Below are positions 51,836-60,725 of a DNA stretch of 64,000 nt, piece by piece; position 1 is the stretch's first letter, and every line of letters begins with the position of its first letter. The translations under genes and the position numbers were made by a program. The stretch is from G963677185 sp963677185. Its GTDB lineage: Bacteria; Bacillota; Syntrophomonadia; Syntrophomonadales; Syntrophomonadaceae. Where the stretch lies: the NCBI GenBank assembly GCA_963677185.1, contig OY781889.1:62001-126000 (forward strand), read 5' to 3'. The notes below the pieces were generated by a model, which searched no databases, had not been told where the DNA came from, and saw only the letters and a program-made list of their open reading frames with translations.

Positions 51836-52366
51836 ATGGGAATCAAATTAGTTTTGCGATGGATGGATACAAGCAGCATGGAAAACAGCGCGCATACTCA
51901 AGCTCTGGATTTGATAAATTCGCAGCATATCATGACCCTGGCCGTGGCCGGACATGAACAGCCCTGGGCGGCGCCCGTTTATTACGTTTATTCCAGCGGC
52001 TGCTTCTGGTTTTTTTCTTCCCCGCAAAGCGTCCACATATACAACGCCATTCCCGGCGGCAGAGCCGCCGCTGTTCTGCACTCAAACTCCAGCGGCTGGA
52101 AAGACATCCGCGGCCTGCAAATGGAAGGAATAATCGAGCCTGCCACTATGGACGCCGATTCCATCAAGGCCTTTTCCAAATACATATTGCGCTTTGGTTT
52201 TGCCAGTGAGCTTTTACCGGAATTCATAGCCCATCCCAGCATCAGGGATTTCGAAAGCGCTTTCCGGGCACGATGGTACCGTTTTATTCCCGGACAAGCT
52301 TATTTCATGGATAATAGCAGCACTTTCGGCAGTCGGGAGCCAGTTGAAATATGTGATACAAGGTGA
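51836..52366 (+). CDS. Pyridoxamine 5'-phosphate oxidase-fold protein
   Basis: Up to 176 aa; the likely start is one of the internal ATGs (51863 or 51878) because MGIKLVLRW has no ribosome site. The split-barrel flavin-binding pattern is present: HIMTLAVAGHEQPWAAPVYYVY, FWFFSSPQSVH, then IRGLQMEGIIEP. The C-terminus WYRFIPGQAYFMDNSSTFG matches YhbP-like proteins. The last four codons lie next to and within a palindrome whose first base is in the stop codon, so the natural C-terminus may have been changed by the repeat. Confidence 0.8.
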   Translation: MGIKLVLRWMDTSSMENSAHTQALDLINSQHIMTLAVAGHEQPWAAPVYYVYSSGCFWFFSSPQSVHIYNAIPGGRAAAVLHSNSSGWKDIRGLQMEGIIEPATMDADSIKAFSKYILRFGFASELLPEFIAHPSIRDFESAFRARWYRFIPGQAYFMDNSSTFGSREPVEICDTR

Positions 52367-52414
52367 CACATTGGGGAAGCAAGGGGACGGTGCTTTTGCT
52401 TCCCCAATGTGTCA
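52364..52414. repeat. 51-bp palindrome overlapping a stop codon
   Basis: Perfect 19-base arms (tgacacattggggaagcaa, 52364-52382 and its complement 52396-52414) with a 13-base loop containing GGGGACGGT. It begins exactly at the TGA stop of the PPOX-fold gene and ends 37 bases before the UbiD ATG. Confidence 0.9.
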
Positions 52415-52450
52415 TGCAGTAGTGCCTGATAATATAGGAGCGAACCGACC

Positions 52451-54283
52451 ATGATATACAGCAGCACTGGAGAATGTGTCCTGGACCTTGAAAGAAACGG
52501 CCGTCTGGTCCGGATTAGTGAAGAAGTCGATCCCCATCTGGAAATGGCGGCTATCCATCGCCGAGTGTACAATGCCGGAGGACCGGCTATTTTATACGAA
52601 AATGTAAAGGGCAGCCCCTTTCCCGCTGTTTCCAATCTTTTCGGCACTATGGACCGAGCCCATTTCATATTCCGCTTCACCCTGGATAAGGTTATGCGCA
52701 TGATGCAGGTGCCTTCAGATCCGGCAGCAGTCCTGCGCCGTCCCTGGAATTATGCCGGCCTTCCGCTTCAGGCCACAAAGGCATTGCCGAAAAGGGTTAA
52801 AACAGGTCCGGTTATGTCCGGGCAAACCAGGATAAGCCTGCTTCCGCAAATAAAATCCTGGCCAGATGATGGCGGGCCATTTATTCTCCTTCCCCAGGTA
52901 TATTCCGAAGACCCGGCCCATCCGGGGATCATGCATTCCAATATTGGGATGTACCGCATCCAAATGGCCGGCAATAATTATCAGCAGGATCGCGAGGTCG
53001 GTCTGCACTACCAGATTCGGCGCGGCATTGGCATTCACCACACCACTGCCATCGAAAGCGGCCAGGATCTGAAAGTGAGCATTTTCGTAGGCGGCCCTCC
53101 CGCTCACACTCTGGCTGCGATTATGCCTTTGCCGGAAAGCATGCCGGAAGCGGCTTTTGCTGGTCTCCTGGCCGGCCGCCGGTTTAGATACGCGGTCAAC
53201 GGCGGGCACACTATCGCAGTCGATGCCGATTTTTGCATCACTGGAACCGTTTCTCCCGGCCAAACCAGGCCGGAAGGTCCTTTTGGCGATCATATAGGCT
53301 ATTACGCCCAATGCCACGACTTTCCCTATTTGAATGTAGAAAACGTATACCACCGGCCTGATGCAATCTGGCCTTTTACAGTGGTTGGACGCCCGCCTCA
53401 GGAAGATACGGTCTTCGGTGAGCTCATCCAGGAGATTGCCGGCCCGGTCGTCGGCATAAGCATTCCCGGAGTGGATTCTATTCATGCCGTGGATGCAGCC
53501 GGCCTGCATCCGCTGCTGCTGGCAATAGGGCACGAACGATATGTGCCTTATGTACCGCGGGAGCCGCGGGAAATTTTGACCCTGGCCAATTCCATCCTGG
53601 GCTTTGGCCAGACCTCTCTGGCTAAATACCTGTTTATTGCGGCCCGCGAGGATAGTTCCGGGCTTGATGTTCGTGATTTGCCAGCGTTTTTTACCCATAT
53701 GCTGGAGAGGGTCGATTGGAAGCGAGACCTTCATTTCCAAACCAATACCACCATAGACACCCTGGATTATTCAGGAACCGGATTAAACCGGGGTTCTAAA
53801 GTCATAGTGGCTGCGGCAGGTGAGATTAAACGCCAATTGGCGGTTCATATTGATGAACCGCTGCGGCTGCCTTCAGGATTCACCGAACCGGTGCTGGCGC
53901 TGCCGGGCGTCCTCATCATCAGTTCTCCGGCTTTTATAGATGCAGCCAGCGGCGAAAAAGCCGCCCAGAGCCTGGCCGACTACCTTAATGATGCCGGATG
54001 CCCTGATGATATTGCCTTGATTATTCTTACCGAAAACAGCCCGTATGCGGCCCGTCACATTGACAACTTCCTGTGGATCACCTTTACCCGTTCCAATCCA
54101 TCTCACGATGTTTACGGGGTCGGCAGCTTCATCGAGCACAAGCACTGGGGCTGTACCGGGCCGCTTATTATTGATGCCCGCCTGAAGCCTCATCACGCTG
54201 CACCGCTGATCGAATCTCCAGAATGTGAACGCCGGGTCGACCGCCTCGGGGCTGCGGGCGGCAGCCTGCATGGGATTATTTGA
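52451..54283 (+). CDS. UbiD-family decarboxylase
   Basis: 610 aa. UbiD signature regions: LFGTMDRAHFIFR, GIGIHHTTAIESGQDL, CQDFP-like CHDFPYLNVENVYHRPDAIW (in parts), PEGPFGDHIGYYAQ and VVGRPPQEDT. Uses prenylated FMN to (de)carboxylate aromatic or unsaturated acids. Longer than ubiquinone-type UbiD (~490 aa), because of the C-terminal extension. No UbiX is in the window. Ribosome site GGAG 10 bases upstream. Substrate unknown. Confidence 0.88.
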   Translation: MIYSSTGECVLDLERNGRLVRISEEVDPHLEMAAIHRRVYNAGGPAILYENVKGSPFPAVSNLFGTMDRAHFIFRFTLDKVMRMMQVPSDPAAVLRRPWNYAGLPLQATKALPKRVKTGPVMSGQTRISLLPQIKSWPDDGGPFILLPQVYSEDPAHPGIMHSNIGMYRIQMAGNNYQQDREVGLHYQIRRGIGIHHTTAIESGQDLKVSIFVGGPPAHTLAAIMPLPESMPEAAFAGLLAGRRFRYAVNGGHTIAVDADFCITGTVSPGQTRPEGPFGDHIGYYAQCHDFPYLNVENVYHRPDAIWPFTVVGRPPQEDTVFGELIQEIAGPVVGISIPGVDSIHAVDAAGLHPLLLAIGHERYVPYVPREPREILTLANSILGFGQTSLAKYLFIAAREDSSGLDVRDLPAFFTHMLERVDWKRDLHFQTNTTIDTLDYSGTGLNRGSKVIVAAAGEIKRQLAVHIDEPLRLPSGFTEPVLALPGVLIISSPAFIDAASGEKAAQSLADYLNDAGCPDDIALIILTENSPYAARHIDNFLWITFTRSNPSHDVYGVGSFIEHKHWGCTGPLIIDARLKPHHAAPLIESPECERRVDRLGAAGGSLHGII

Positions 54284-54446
54284 ATATGCAGTCTGTGCAC
54301 ATTTTTCGATTCGCACACCGGCTTAAAAGTGCTAAAGTGTAAATAACAGGAAGAGTACATAACAGCAGGCGGATACCTGGCCCTGCATAAACAATTAGAA
54401 CGCTTGCATAATGCGGCAGGCCGGCCAGAAAGCGAGGTGGGATGCG

Positions 54447-54629
54447 GTGCGCTATTCCATGCTGGTTGAAAAGGTGCGCGACGAATACCAGGCATACTCT
54501 CCAGAATTGCCCGGATACGGTGCGAGCGGCAAAACTCCTATGGAAGCCATTCAAAAGCTGCAAAAATCGCTGGAACTGCACCTGTCAAAACAGGGCGGCA
54601 AAGACTCATACTCCAGCAATGATAAATAG
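54447..54629 (+). CDS. HicB-like small protein
   Basis: 60 aa from GTG 54447 (GAGGTGG upstream). VRYSMLVEKVRDEYQAYSPELPGYGASGKTPMEAIQKLQKSLELHL (in parts) is the partial RNase H fold of the HicB family: a beta strand, PELPG, then a helix. No HicA toxin is adjacent and no C-terminal DNA-binding domain is present, so it is an orphan HicB-like protein rather than a complete toxin-antitoxin pair. Confidence 0.8.
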   Translation: MRYSMLVEKVRDEYQAYSPELPGYGASGKTPMEAIQKLQKSLELHLSKQGGKDSYSSNDK

Positions 54630-54630
54630 T

Positions 54631-54660
54631 AATAGGGGCCTGTGGCCCCTATTATTATTT
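54631..54660. terminator. Bidirectional terminator
   Basis: Perfect arms aataggggcc / ggcccctatt with a TGT loop and a T-rich flank on the plus strand. Serves the HicB-like gene and, reading the other way, lies beyond the universal stress protein stop. Confidence 0.8.
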
Positions 54661-55107
54661 TTACCTGACTATCAGAACCGGTACATCGGCATTTTTAATG
54701 ACCTTTTCGGTTACTCCTCCGATTAAATACCGGGCCATCCCAGTGCTGCCGTACGGAGACATAACAATAAGATCAGCCGCTTTCTGCTTTTGTTCATACA
54801 GGATCACATCGTAGGGTACTCCCTTGACTACATCATAAGTGATGTCCATAGCTTCGGTTCCTTCTATAGCGGCTGCGGCTGCCTTCATCTTTTCGATGGA
54901 TTTGGCGGTGTTCATTTCGATCATCCGCTCCACCTGTTCAGCCGTCAAACCATAGTCAATGGCGGTTTCGTGGATTTCCTGATCAAGTGCATGCAATAAG
55001 AACAGCTTGGAGTTAAACTGTTTTGCCATATCCACGGCCGCTTTGAGTGCCTGGTCTGCATGGGAAGAAAAATCCGTGGGTACCAGAATCTTTTTTGGTT
55101 CAAACAT
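54661..55107 (-). CDS. Universal stress protein (UspA family)
   Basis: 148 aa. KILVPTDFSSHADQALKAAV, the ATP-binding loop as VMSPYGSTGMARYLIGGVTEKVIKNADVPVLIVR (G-x2-G-x9-G-S/T pattern; given here in context, parts: YGSTGMARYLIGG, then VTEKVIKNA). Cytoplasmic stress/energy-linked nucleotide-binding protein. GGAGGATACA before the ATG. A single gene with its own terminator. Confidence 0.92.
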   Translation of the reverse strand: MFEPKKILVPTDFSSHADQALKAAVDMAKQFNSKLFLLHALDQEIHETAIDYGLTAEQVERMIEMNTAKSIEKMKAAAAAIEGTEAMDITYDVVKGVPYDVILYEQKQKAADLIVMSPYGSTGMARYLIGGVTEKVIKNADVPVLIVR

Positions 55108-55714
55108 ACCTTGTATCCTCCTTCACCTCATTTTTTAGCCTGCTTCTTATACTATGTATATTTTAATACATTCAAAACATTTAGAAAATAAATCTGTACA
55201 TTTTAGCGTGACCGCCATCACATTGTCGATATTGCGCGGTCCCACGTGGTTCTTGCGACATTTTATTACGTCCGCCCATTATCCCCGCGGTTGTTATTAC
55301 CTTTTACTGGATTTTATATGCGTTGTGGCTGCGCATTTTTCTTTAAGGCGTATCATTAACCAGAGATTTTATTAATCGCTTTAATATTTACGGGTAAAAA
55401 GTGAATATCGATAGATAAGATGTCGCATCTTTTGTGTAGTAAATCACAAGGATGGGGAGTATATTTGAATTAACCATAGGAAATGTTTCGATATTATGGC
55501 CATATTATCGGCCAGGTACGATTCTTTACATAGTTGCTGCGGCAACACGGTTTCAACCCTGGATATTTGGATGATCGGAATCAGTTTTATCAAGCAAGGC
55601 AGTGGAGGTGGTATACCCATCCTGGTGAGGATGAAGTGCTATGACAATGCGTGTGCCGGCAACTGATCTTCGTTGACCGCGCTCATGCTCCGGTTGGGGA
55701 GGGAGGACCGGTTT
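55108..55714. other. 607-base gap without a supported gene
   Basis: AT-rich. Short frames at 55453-55571 (MGSIFELTIGNVSILWP...) and 55651 have no support. The 3' half has G-rich stretches (gcagtggaggtggtatacc, gaagtgctatgacaatgcgtg). A structured leader for the 55715 gene is possible but not shown. Confidence 0.4.
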
Positions 55715-56095
55715 ATGAAACGTTCAGATATTATTCCATTTATAATCGTTTCTATGTTATTATTCGTGGCGTGCTTCAATCTTCTTCCCGTTGTATACTT
55801 ATTGCTACTTACGTTCCTGCTATTGATGTGCGGCGCTTTAATTTACTGTTATCCCTTGAAAGGGAGTATTTGGACCTCGGTGACCCTGCTGATTTTATTC
55901 ATGACATTCAGCGTGTACCAGGTTCACTACCTGGCGGTTACCAATGTAATCAGCAAAAGTGTAAACTATGATTGGACAGCTATAGTTTTCCTGGCGGCTA
56001 TAGCCTGGCTGGTGGCTGCATCGGTCGAATTATTGCACTGGGCTTATTCGATTCTGCACAAGATGAACAAACCCCACAAGCCAGCAACTCACTAG
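55715..56095 (+). CDS. Small membrane protein of unknown function
   Basis: 126 aa from ATG 55715 (GGGAGGGAGGA upstream). About four hydrophobic helices (IIPFIIVSMLLFVACF, VVYLLLLTFLLLMCGALIYC, SIWTSVTLLILFMTF, AIVFLAAIAWLVAAS) and a basic Lys/His tail (NKPHKPATH). No family is recognised. Followed by its own terminator, so monocistronic. Confidence 0.7.
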   Translation: MKRSDIIPFIIVSMLLFVACFNLLPVVYLLLLTFLLLMCGALIYCYPLKGSIWTSVTLLILFMTFSVYQVHYLAVTNVISKSVNYDWTAIVFLAAIAWLVAASVELLHWAYSILHKMNKPHKPATH

Positions 56096-56113
56096 ATAAT
56101 AAAATGCTCGGAA

Positions 56114-56155
56114 AATCCAGGGTGTCTTCCCATTTGACACCCTGGATTATTTTTT
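56114..56155 (+). terminator. Rho-independent terminator
   Basis: Perfect 13-bp arms aatccagggtgtc / gacaccctggatt with a 9-base loop, then ATTTTTTT. It ends the 55715 transcript. Confidence 0.9.
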
Positions 56156-56316
56156 TATCTGTAAAAATCCTCGAATCAGGCATTCTGTCTTTCTTTTTTC
56201 TATATTTGACCCATCCCGCCAATTTATTCCCCCAAAGACCCGGGATTCTGATAGAATCATATTATGTCGTTTTATAGGCTTATTTTCCCAAAATTCTTCT
56301 CCGGGTGGTGAATTAG

Positions 56317-58401
56317 ATAAATATCCTGGAATTAATAAATACCAGACCCTTTACGATTAATAAAAACCTGGAAATACCCATCGCAGGCAAATTGTTAGCG
56401 GCTTCAGCATGCGGTTCAGCTCCCGTAATCGACGATTCCGGGAATTATTACGGCATGCTTTCCGCTTCGATACTGCTTCAAGCTTTGAGCAGCGAAAACG
56501 CCCCCACCTCCTCACTGGCCGATCTCTGCGACCTTCAGGCTCCGGTCATAACAATGGGCGGAAATCTGCAGAATCCTGAATTCGGAGATGGCAGCTTTTG
56601 GCCTGTGCTTGAGAACGGCCTGCTGATAGGAACTATCGATGCTTCAGCCCTTTTGGAACAGGCTGGCCGGTGGCATCAGACGGTTCGGGAATATGAGAAT
56701 CTGATCGCCGACGCCTATAACCCCATAATTACCATTGATACTAACAATCGCATCAAGATATTTAACCAGGCGGCTGAAAAGCTGCTTTACTTGAGTTCTG
56801 ATTCGGTCTGCGGCCAGGTAATAACCGATGTCATTGAAGTCAGCCGCCTGCCTGAGGTAATTGAAACCGGCCAGACCCAGTCGACCCAGAAGGTGACTAT
56901 CGGCGGCAAAGTTTTCGTCTCCAACCGCGCTCCGGTTTACCGCAACGGCCAGTTGTCAGGCGCCATCGCCATTCTGCAGGAGATATCTGAGCTGGAGTCA
57001 GTATCACAGGAACTTGAATATGTTCGCCAGCTTAACACGCAAATGGATGCCATAATCGAATCGTCATTTGACGGTCTGTATATAACCGACGGCTTTGGTT
57101 ACACCTTGAGGGTAAATAAAGGTTTCGAGCGTATTACTGGTATTCCAGCCCATGAACATATCGGACGCAACATGGCAGACCTGGTCGAAGCCGGCTTCTA
57201 TTCGCGTTCAGCTACACTTCTCGCGCTGGAAGAACGTAAAACCATCACCATTCCTTTGGACACCCAGACCGGCAAAACCCTTCTGGTTACCAGCAATCCC
57301 ATATTTGATGAAGATGGCGAGATTTCCCTGGTGGTCAACAACGTCCGGGATCTAACCGAATTGAACCAGCTGCAGAGACGTCTGGAACAGGCTGAAGGCC
57401 TGTCGCGCCTGTACGAATCAGAGCTGAAACATCTTAAGGTTTCTTCATCCGGTCAATTTATTGTCCGTTCTATACGCATGGAGGAGCTTCTCAAGCTGGC
57501 CATTCGCCTGGGAGATGTCGATTCGACTGTCCTAATAACCGGTGAATCAGGTGTAGGCAAGGATATGATCGCGGACCAGATACATGCCAGCAGCATGCGG
57601 CATAAGCGCCCTATTGTTAAGCTCAACTGCGGGGCGATCCCGGGCAGTCTTCTGGAATCAGAACTGTTCGGATATGAGCCGGGAGCCTTCACCGGCGCCA
57701 GCGTTGCTGGCAAAACCGGTCTTTTTGAAGCCGCCAGCGGCAGCACCTTGTTCCTGGACGAAATCGGAGAAATGCCTGCCAGCCTGCAGGTAAAGCTGCT
57801 CCGAGTGCTGGAAGAACGACGGGTACGGAGGATTGGGGGCACCGCATCCGTACCGGTGGATGTGCGCATTTTAGCCGGCACTAACCGGGACCTCATCGCA
57901 ATGGTGGAAACCCGGCAATTTCGCAAAGACCTGTATTACAGGCTCAATGTCGTACCCCTGCATGTGCCTCCGCTGCGTGAACGCCGCGATGATATCGCCG
58001 CACTGACCGAGTATTTTCTCCATCGCTACAACAATCGCTACGGATTGAAAAAGCGTTTAACCGCTGATGTCATTGAGATATTTCTTGATTATCACTGGCC
58101 GGGCAATGTGCGCGAACTGGAAAATTTGGTAGAAAGACTGGTTGTTACTACCCAGGCCGAAATCATCAGCGTCGGCGAACTGCCGATTATGAACGGAATA
58201 AAAATTGGCAGTTCCGTAATCAAACCTTTGAAAACCATGGTGGAAGAGGTCGAGAAAGCCTTGCTGGTCAGCGCACTTGAGCAATGCAGGTCAACTTATG
58301 CGGTTGCCAGGGCACTGCAGGTCAACCAATCCACGATTGTCCGTAAATTAGCTCGTTACGGACTAAAAACGAGCTCCTCAATCAAAGGTTTAACCTGCTA
58401 A
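56317..58401 (+). CDS. Sigma-54-dependent activator with PAS domains
   Basis: 669 aa if initiated at TTG 56392; the frame is open and protein-like back to 56317 (ILELINTRPFTINKNLEIPI...), where a GGTGGTGA ribosome-like site precedes an ATA codon, so the true start may be non-canonical. An N-terminal CBS-like region, two PAS domains (about 115-210 and 235-340), then the AAA domain: Walker A GESGVGKDM, GAFTGA in YEPGAFTGAS, Walker B LFLDEIGEMP. C-terminal Fis-type helix-turn-helix (TYAVARALQVNQSTIVRKLARYG in parts). GAFTGA shows that it can activate sigma-54 RNA polymerase. It lies next to a CoA-transferase with a -24/-12 promoter. Confidence 0.9.
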   Translation: MNILELINTRPFTINKNLEIPIAGKLLAASACGSAPVIDDSGNYYGMLSASILLQALSSENAPTSSLADLCDLQAPVITMGGNLQNPEFGDGSFWPVLENGLLIGTIDASALLEQAGRWHQTVREYENLIADAYNPIITIDTNNRIKIFNQAAEKLLYLSSDSVCGQVITDVIEVSRLPEVIETGQTQSTQKVTIGGKVFVSNRAPVYRNGQLSGAIAILQEISELESVSQELEYVRQLNTQMDAIIESSFDGLYITDGFGYTLRVNKGFERITGIPAHEHIGRNMADLVEAGFYSRSATLLALEERKTITIPLDTQTGKTLLVTSNPIFDEDGEISLVVNNVRDLTELNQLQRRLEQAEGLSRLYESELKHLKVSSSGQFIVRSIRMEELLKLAIRLGDVDSTVLITGESGVGKDMIADQIHASSMRHKRPIVKLNCGAIPGSLLESELFGYEPGAFTGASVAGKTGLFEAASGSTLFLDEIGEMPASLQVKLLRVLEERRVRRIGGTASVPVDVRILAGTNRDLIAMVETRQFRKDLYYRLNVVPLHVPPLRERRDDIAALTEYFLHRYNNRYGLKKRLTADVIEIFLDYHWPGNVRELENLVERLVVTTQAEIISVGELPIMNGIKIGSSVIKPLKTMVEEVEKALLVSALEQCRSTYAVARALQVNQSTIVRKLARYGLKTSSSIKGLTC

Positions 58402-58482
58402 TTATTATTCATTCCGGCGCTTAAACACACCACCCTTGCATATAAAGCCGGAATAAACACCCTTTTGCAAGCAGCAAAACAA

Positions 58483-58506
58483 GCCACCCCGTATAAACAG
58501 GGTGGC
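58483..58506. terminator. Hairpin between activator and CoA-transferase
   Basis: Arms gccaccc / gggtggc with a 10-base loop. Weak T run only on the minus strand (TTGTTTTG). Could end either convergent gene. Confidence 0.35.
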
Positions 58507-58655
58507 AATAGAAAATCCCACTATTAGCAGCCATCACACTTGAGCCATGCGGTCCGTCCCCCCTGGTTTGATCAGGCCGGGGCCTTCAGCATGCCGACGA
58601 ACCGGTTAACACCTGGTTTGAGCTCTCCGTTCCCCTTCGGCCCCCCGTAGAGGGT

Positions 58656-58679
58656 GGCGGCAGCGGTGAAGCTGCCGCC
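58656..58679. repeat. GC-rich hairpin after CoA-transferase copy 2
   Basis: Perfect 9-bp arms ggcggcagc / gctgccgcc around ggtgaa. Located 69 bases past the CoA-transferase stop (minus strand). Probably stabilises or ends its transcript. Confidence 0.5.
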
Positions 58680-58747
58680 ATAATGAGAGGGAACTGCGTT
58701 AATGCCGCCATATAATAGGGTATTAACGTCCTCTCGAATCAGGGCTG

Positions 58748-60088
58748 CTATCTCTTATTTGAATTTCTCCAAATCTTCATCTCGGTTGCTGATTTGACCA
58801 GATCATCGCGGAAGTCCGGATGAGCCAGACCGATCAGGCCTTCAGCCCTCTGCCAGGTGGTTTTGCCTTTCATGTTGAACTTGCCAAATTCGGTTACAAT
58901 CCAATGTGCAACCGTTCTGGAGTCAGTTACAATCGTCCCAGGCGCCAGGGTCGGGACAATGCGTGATTTGGGCTCGCCTTTCTTGCCATAAGAGGAAGAC
59001 AGGCAAATAAAGCTCTTGCCGCCCTTTGAATAATAGGCTCCCATAACGAAGTCCAACTGTCCGCCGGTGCCGCTGATGTGTTTAACACCGGCTGATTCGG
59101 AATTGACCTGGCCGAACAGATCGATCTCCACCGCGTTGTTGATGGACATGAAATTGTCAATCAATCCTACAGTCCGGGGATCATTGGTGTAGTCAACCGT
59201 GCAGGAACACACTTCCGGATTGTCATCGATGAAATCATACAGCTTTTGGGTGCCAGCGCCAAAGGCAAATGACTGGCGATAGCGGTCGATGGATTTTTGT
59301 GCGCCAGTTATTTTACCGGCTTCAGAAATGTCTACAAATGCATCAACATACATTTCTGTATGCACACCCAGGTTCTTAAGCTCTGAATTGGCGATCATAA
59401 CGCCGACGGCATTGGGCATCCCCCCGATGCCGAGCTGCAGGCAAGCGCCGTTGGGGATTTCTTCCACGATGAGATGGGCAACCTTTTCGTCCACATCGGT
59501 GGGCGGCGCAGAACCCAGCTGTGGCAGCTTGGGATTGTCGGTTTCCACGATGAAATCAACCTGTGATACATGAATGCCAACCGATGAGCCACCCAGGCAG
59601 CGCGGCATGTTTTTATTGATTTCTACCACTTTCACCCGGGATCTTTCGAAGGTGGCCATCTGGTGAGAGGCACTGGGACCGAAATTGAAGAATCCATGTT
59701 TGTCCATGGGTGTAACCTGGCAAATGGAAACATCAAGCGGGTCAGTGTTTTCCGTGTAGTAGCGGGGAACTTCGGAATAACGGATTGGTGCATACCATCC
59801 GCAGCCCATATCCATGATCTTGCGGTCTACTCCGGTACAGTGCCAGGTATGCCAGGAGAAATGCTCACAGGGATTCTCAATTTTGAATATTTCGGGCATC
59901 CACAGGGTAACCCCTCCCCTGACTTTGACACCCCTCAATTCACTGGCTCTGGCCGCCATGGCCTTGTCGACTGCGTAGCTGTGTCCTACACACCAGCCAA
60001 AATCCACCCAGTCATCATCCATCACCATTCTGGCGATGTCATCGGCGCTCCTTAGTTTGCTCTGGTACTGCTTCATTAGGTCTGACAT
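58748..60088 (-). CDS. Acetyl-CoA hydrolase/transferase family CoA-transferase, copy 2
   Basis: 446 aa, very similar throughout to the copy at 21687: LQLGIGGMPNAVGVMIANS, GQVNSESAGVKHISGTGGQ. Transfers CoA between acetate and a short acyl group, likely butyrate or 4-hydroxybutyrate. GGGAGGAG before the ATG. Its upstream region holds a sigma-54 promoter (60178-60193) and four ATGC-type dyads, and the sigma-54 activator is the next gene. So this copy is inducible while copy 1 has a sigma-70 GCATATGC promoter. Confidence 0.92.
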   Translation of the reverse strand: MSDLMKQYQSKLRSADDIARMVMDDDWVDFGWCVGHSYAVDKAMAARASELRGVKVRGGVTLWMPEIFKIENPCEHFSWHTWHCTGVDRKIMDMGCGWYAPIRYSEVPRYYTENTDPLDVSICQVTPMDKHGFFNFGPSASHQMATFERSRVKVVEINKNMPRCLGGSSVGIHVSQVDFIVETDNPKLPQLGSAPPTDVDEKVAHLIVEEIPNGACLQLGIGGMPNAVGVMIANSELKNLGVHTEMYVDAFVDISEAGKITGAQKSIDRYRQSFAFGAGTQKLYDFIDDNPEVCSCTVDYTNDPRTVGLIDNFMSINNAVEIDLFGQVNSESAGVKHISGTGGQLDFVMGAYYSKGGKSFICLSSSYGKKGEPKSRIVPTLAPGTIVTDSRTVAHWIVTEFGKFNMKGKTTWQRAEGLIGLAHPDFRDDLVKSATEMKIWRNSNKR

Positions 60089-60177
60089 TTTCGCAACGCT
60101 CCTCCCTCATAATTCTGTTTTCTAAATTAGGCCGTCAACCACCGCAAAGCGGCCGCAGCCCTTCTGACGATATTTGT

Positions 60178-60193
60178 CGCAAATAGCATGCCA
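60178..60193 (-). promoter_or_regulatory. Sigma-54 (-24/-12) promoter
   Basis: On the minus strand TGGCATGCTATTTGCG fits the consensus TGGCAC-N5-TTGCA: GG and GC are exactly 10 bases apart. Predicted start is near 60166, about 78 bases before the CoA-transferase ATG. Confidence 0.8.
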
Positions 60194-60264
60194 ACTGGCG
60201 ATCCAATATTCCTCCAACATAATTATATGTTATATTTTTCCTGTGCCTGATATCGTGAATATAT

Positions 60265-60481
60265 ATGCTTTTTCAGCATTGCTTGACTTCCAGTCTTGCA
60301 ACCACTTTCAAACGATTATAATAATTCAATCAGGGTCGATGCTTACGAGCATTGTATTAAATGCCATTTTGCATTGTTGCCCGACTGATAATGCAACTCA
60401 AATATCATGTATTTGCCGTGACCGCTGAAATATCAACCGTGACTCAATTGTCGAAAATTATCAGTCGATGCTCAAGCGCAT
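60265..60481. promoter_or_regulatory. Four ATGC-dyad sites, putative activator binding sites
   Basis: ATGCT-ttttc-AGCAT (60265-60279), ATGCT-tacg-AGCAT (60339-60352), ATGC-cattTT-GCAT (60361-60374) and ATGCT-caag-cGCAT (60468-60481). They lie 70-290 bases upstream of the -24/-12 promoter, the usual range for enhancer sites. Confidence 0.6.
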
Positions 60482-60725
60482 TATTCCGGACCAGTATGCT
60501 TAATCAGCTTTTAACAGCATAAGATAAATGTTTCACAATCAGGGCAGCATAAGTATCTACTCCTGAACTAAAATACACATAACCCGATGCATTTAGATTT
60601 GTATACCTATTTGGGACTATTGCATTGTTTTACCGGCGCATGCGGCATCAGTAGGGTTTTCCTGCTATAATGAATGCACAAATTATTTTCAGCAGCGAAG
60701 CTGATAGCGGTTGGAGTGATAAGCC
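60482..60725. promoter_or_regulatory. AT-rich leader of the HD-GYP gene
   Basis: A TATAAT at 60666-60671 about 55 bases before the GTG start may be its -10; no good -35 is seen. Confidence 0.4.

Noticed and set aside
54447..54629. HicAB toxin-antitoxin system
   Set aside because: No HicA-like partner on either side; only an orphan HicB-like domain.
55453..55571. Small ORF MGSIFELTIGNV...
   Set aside because: No good ribosome site and overlapping stops nearby; the region lacks codon-like structure.
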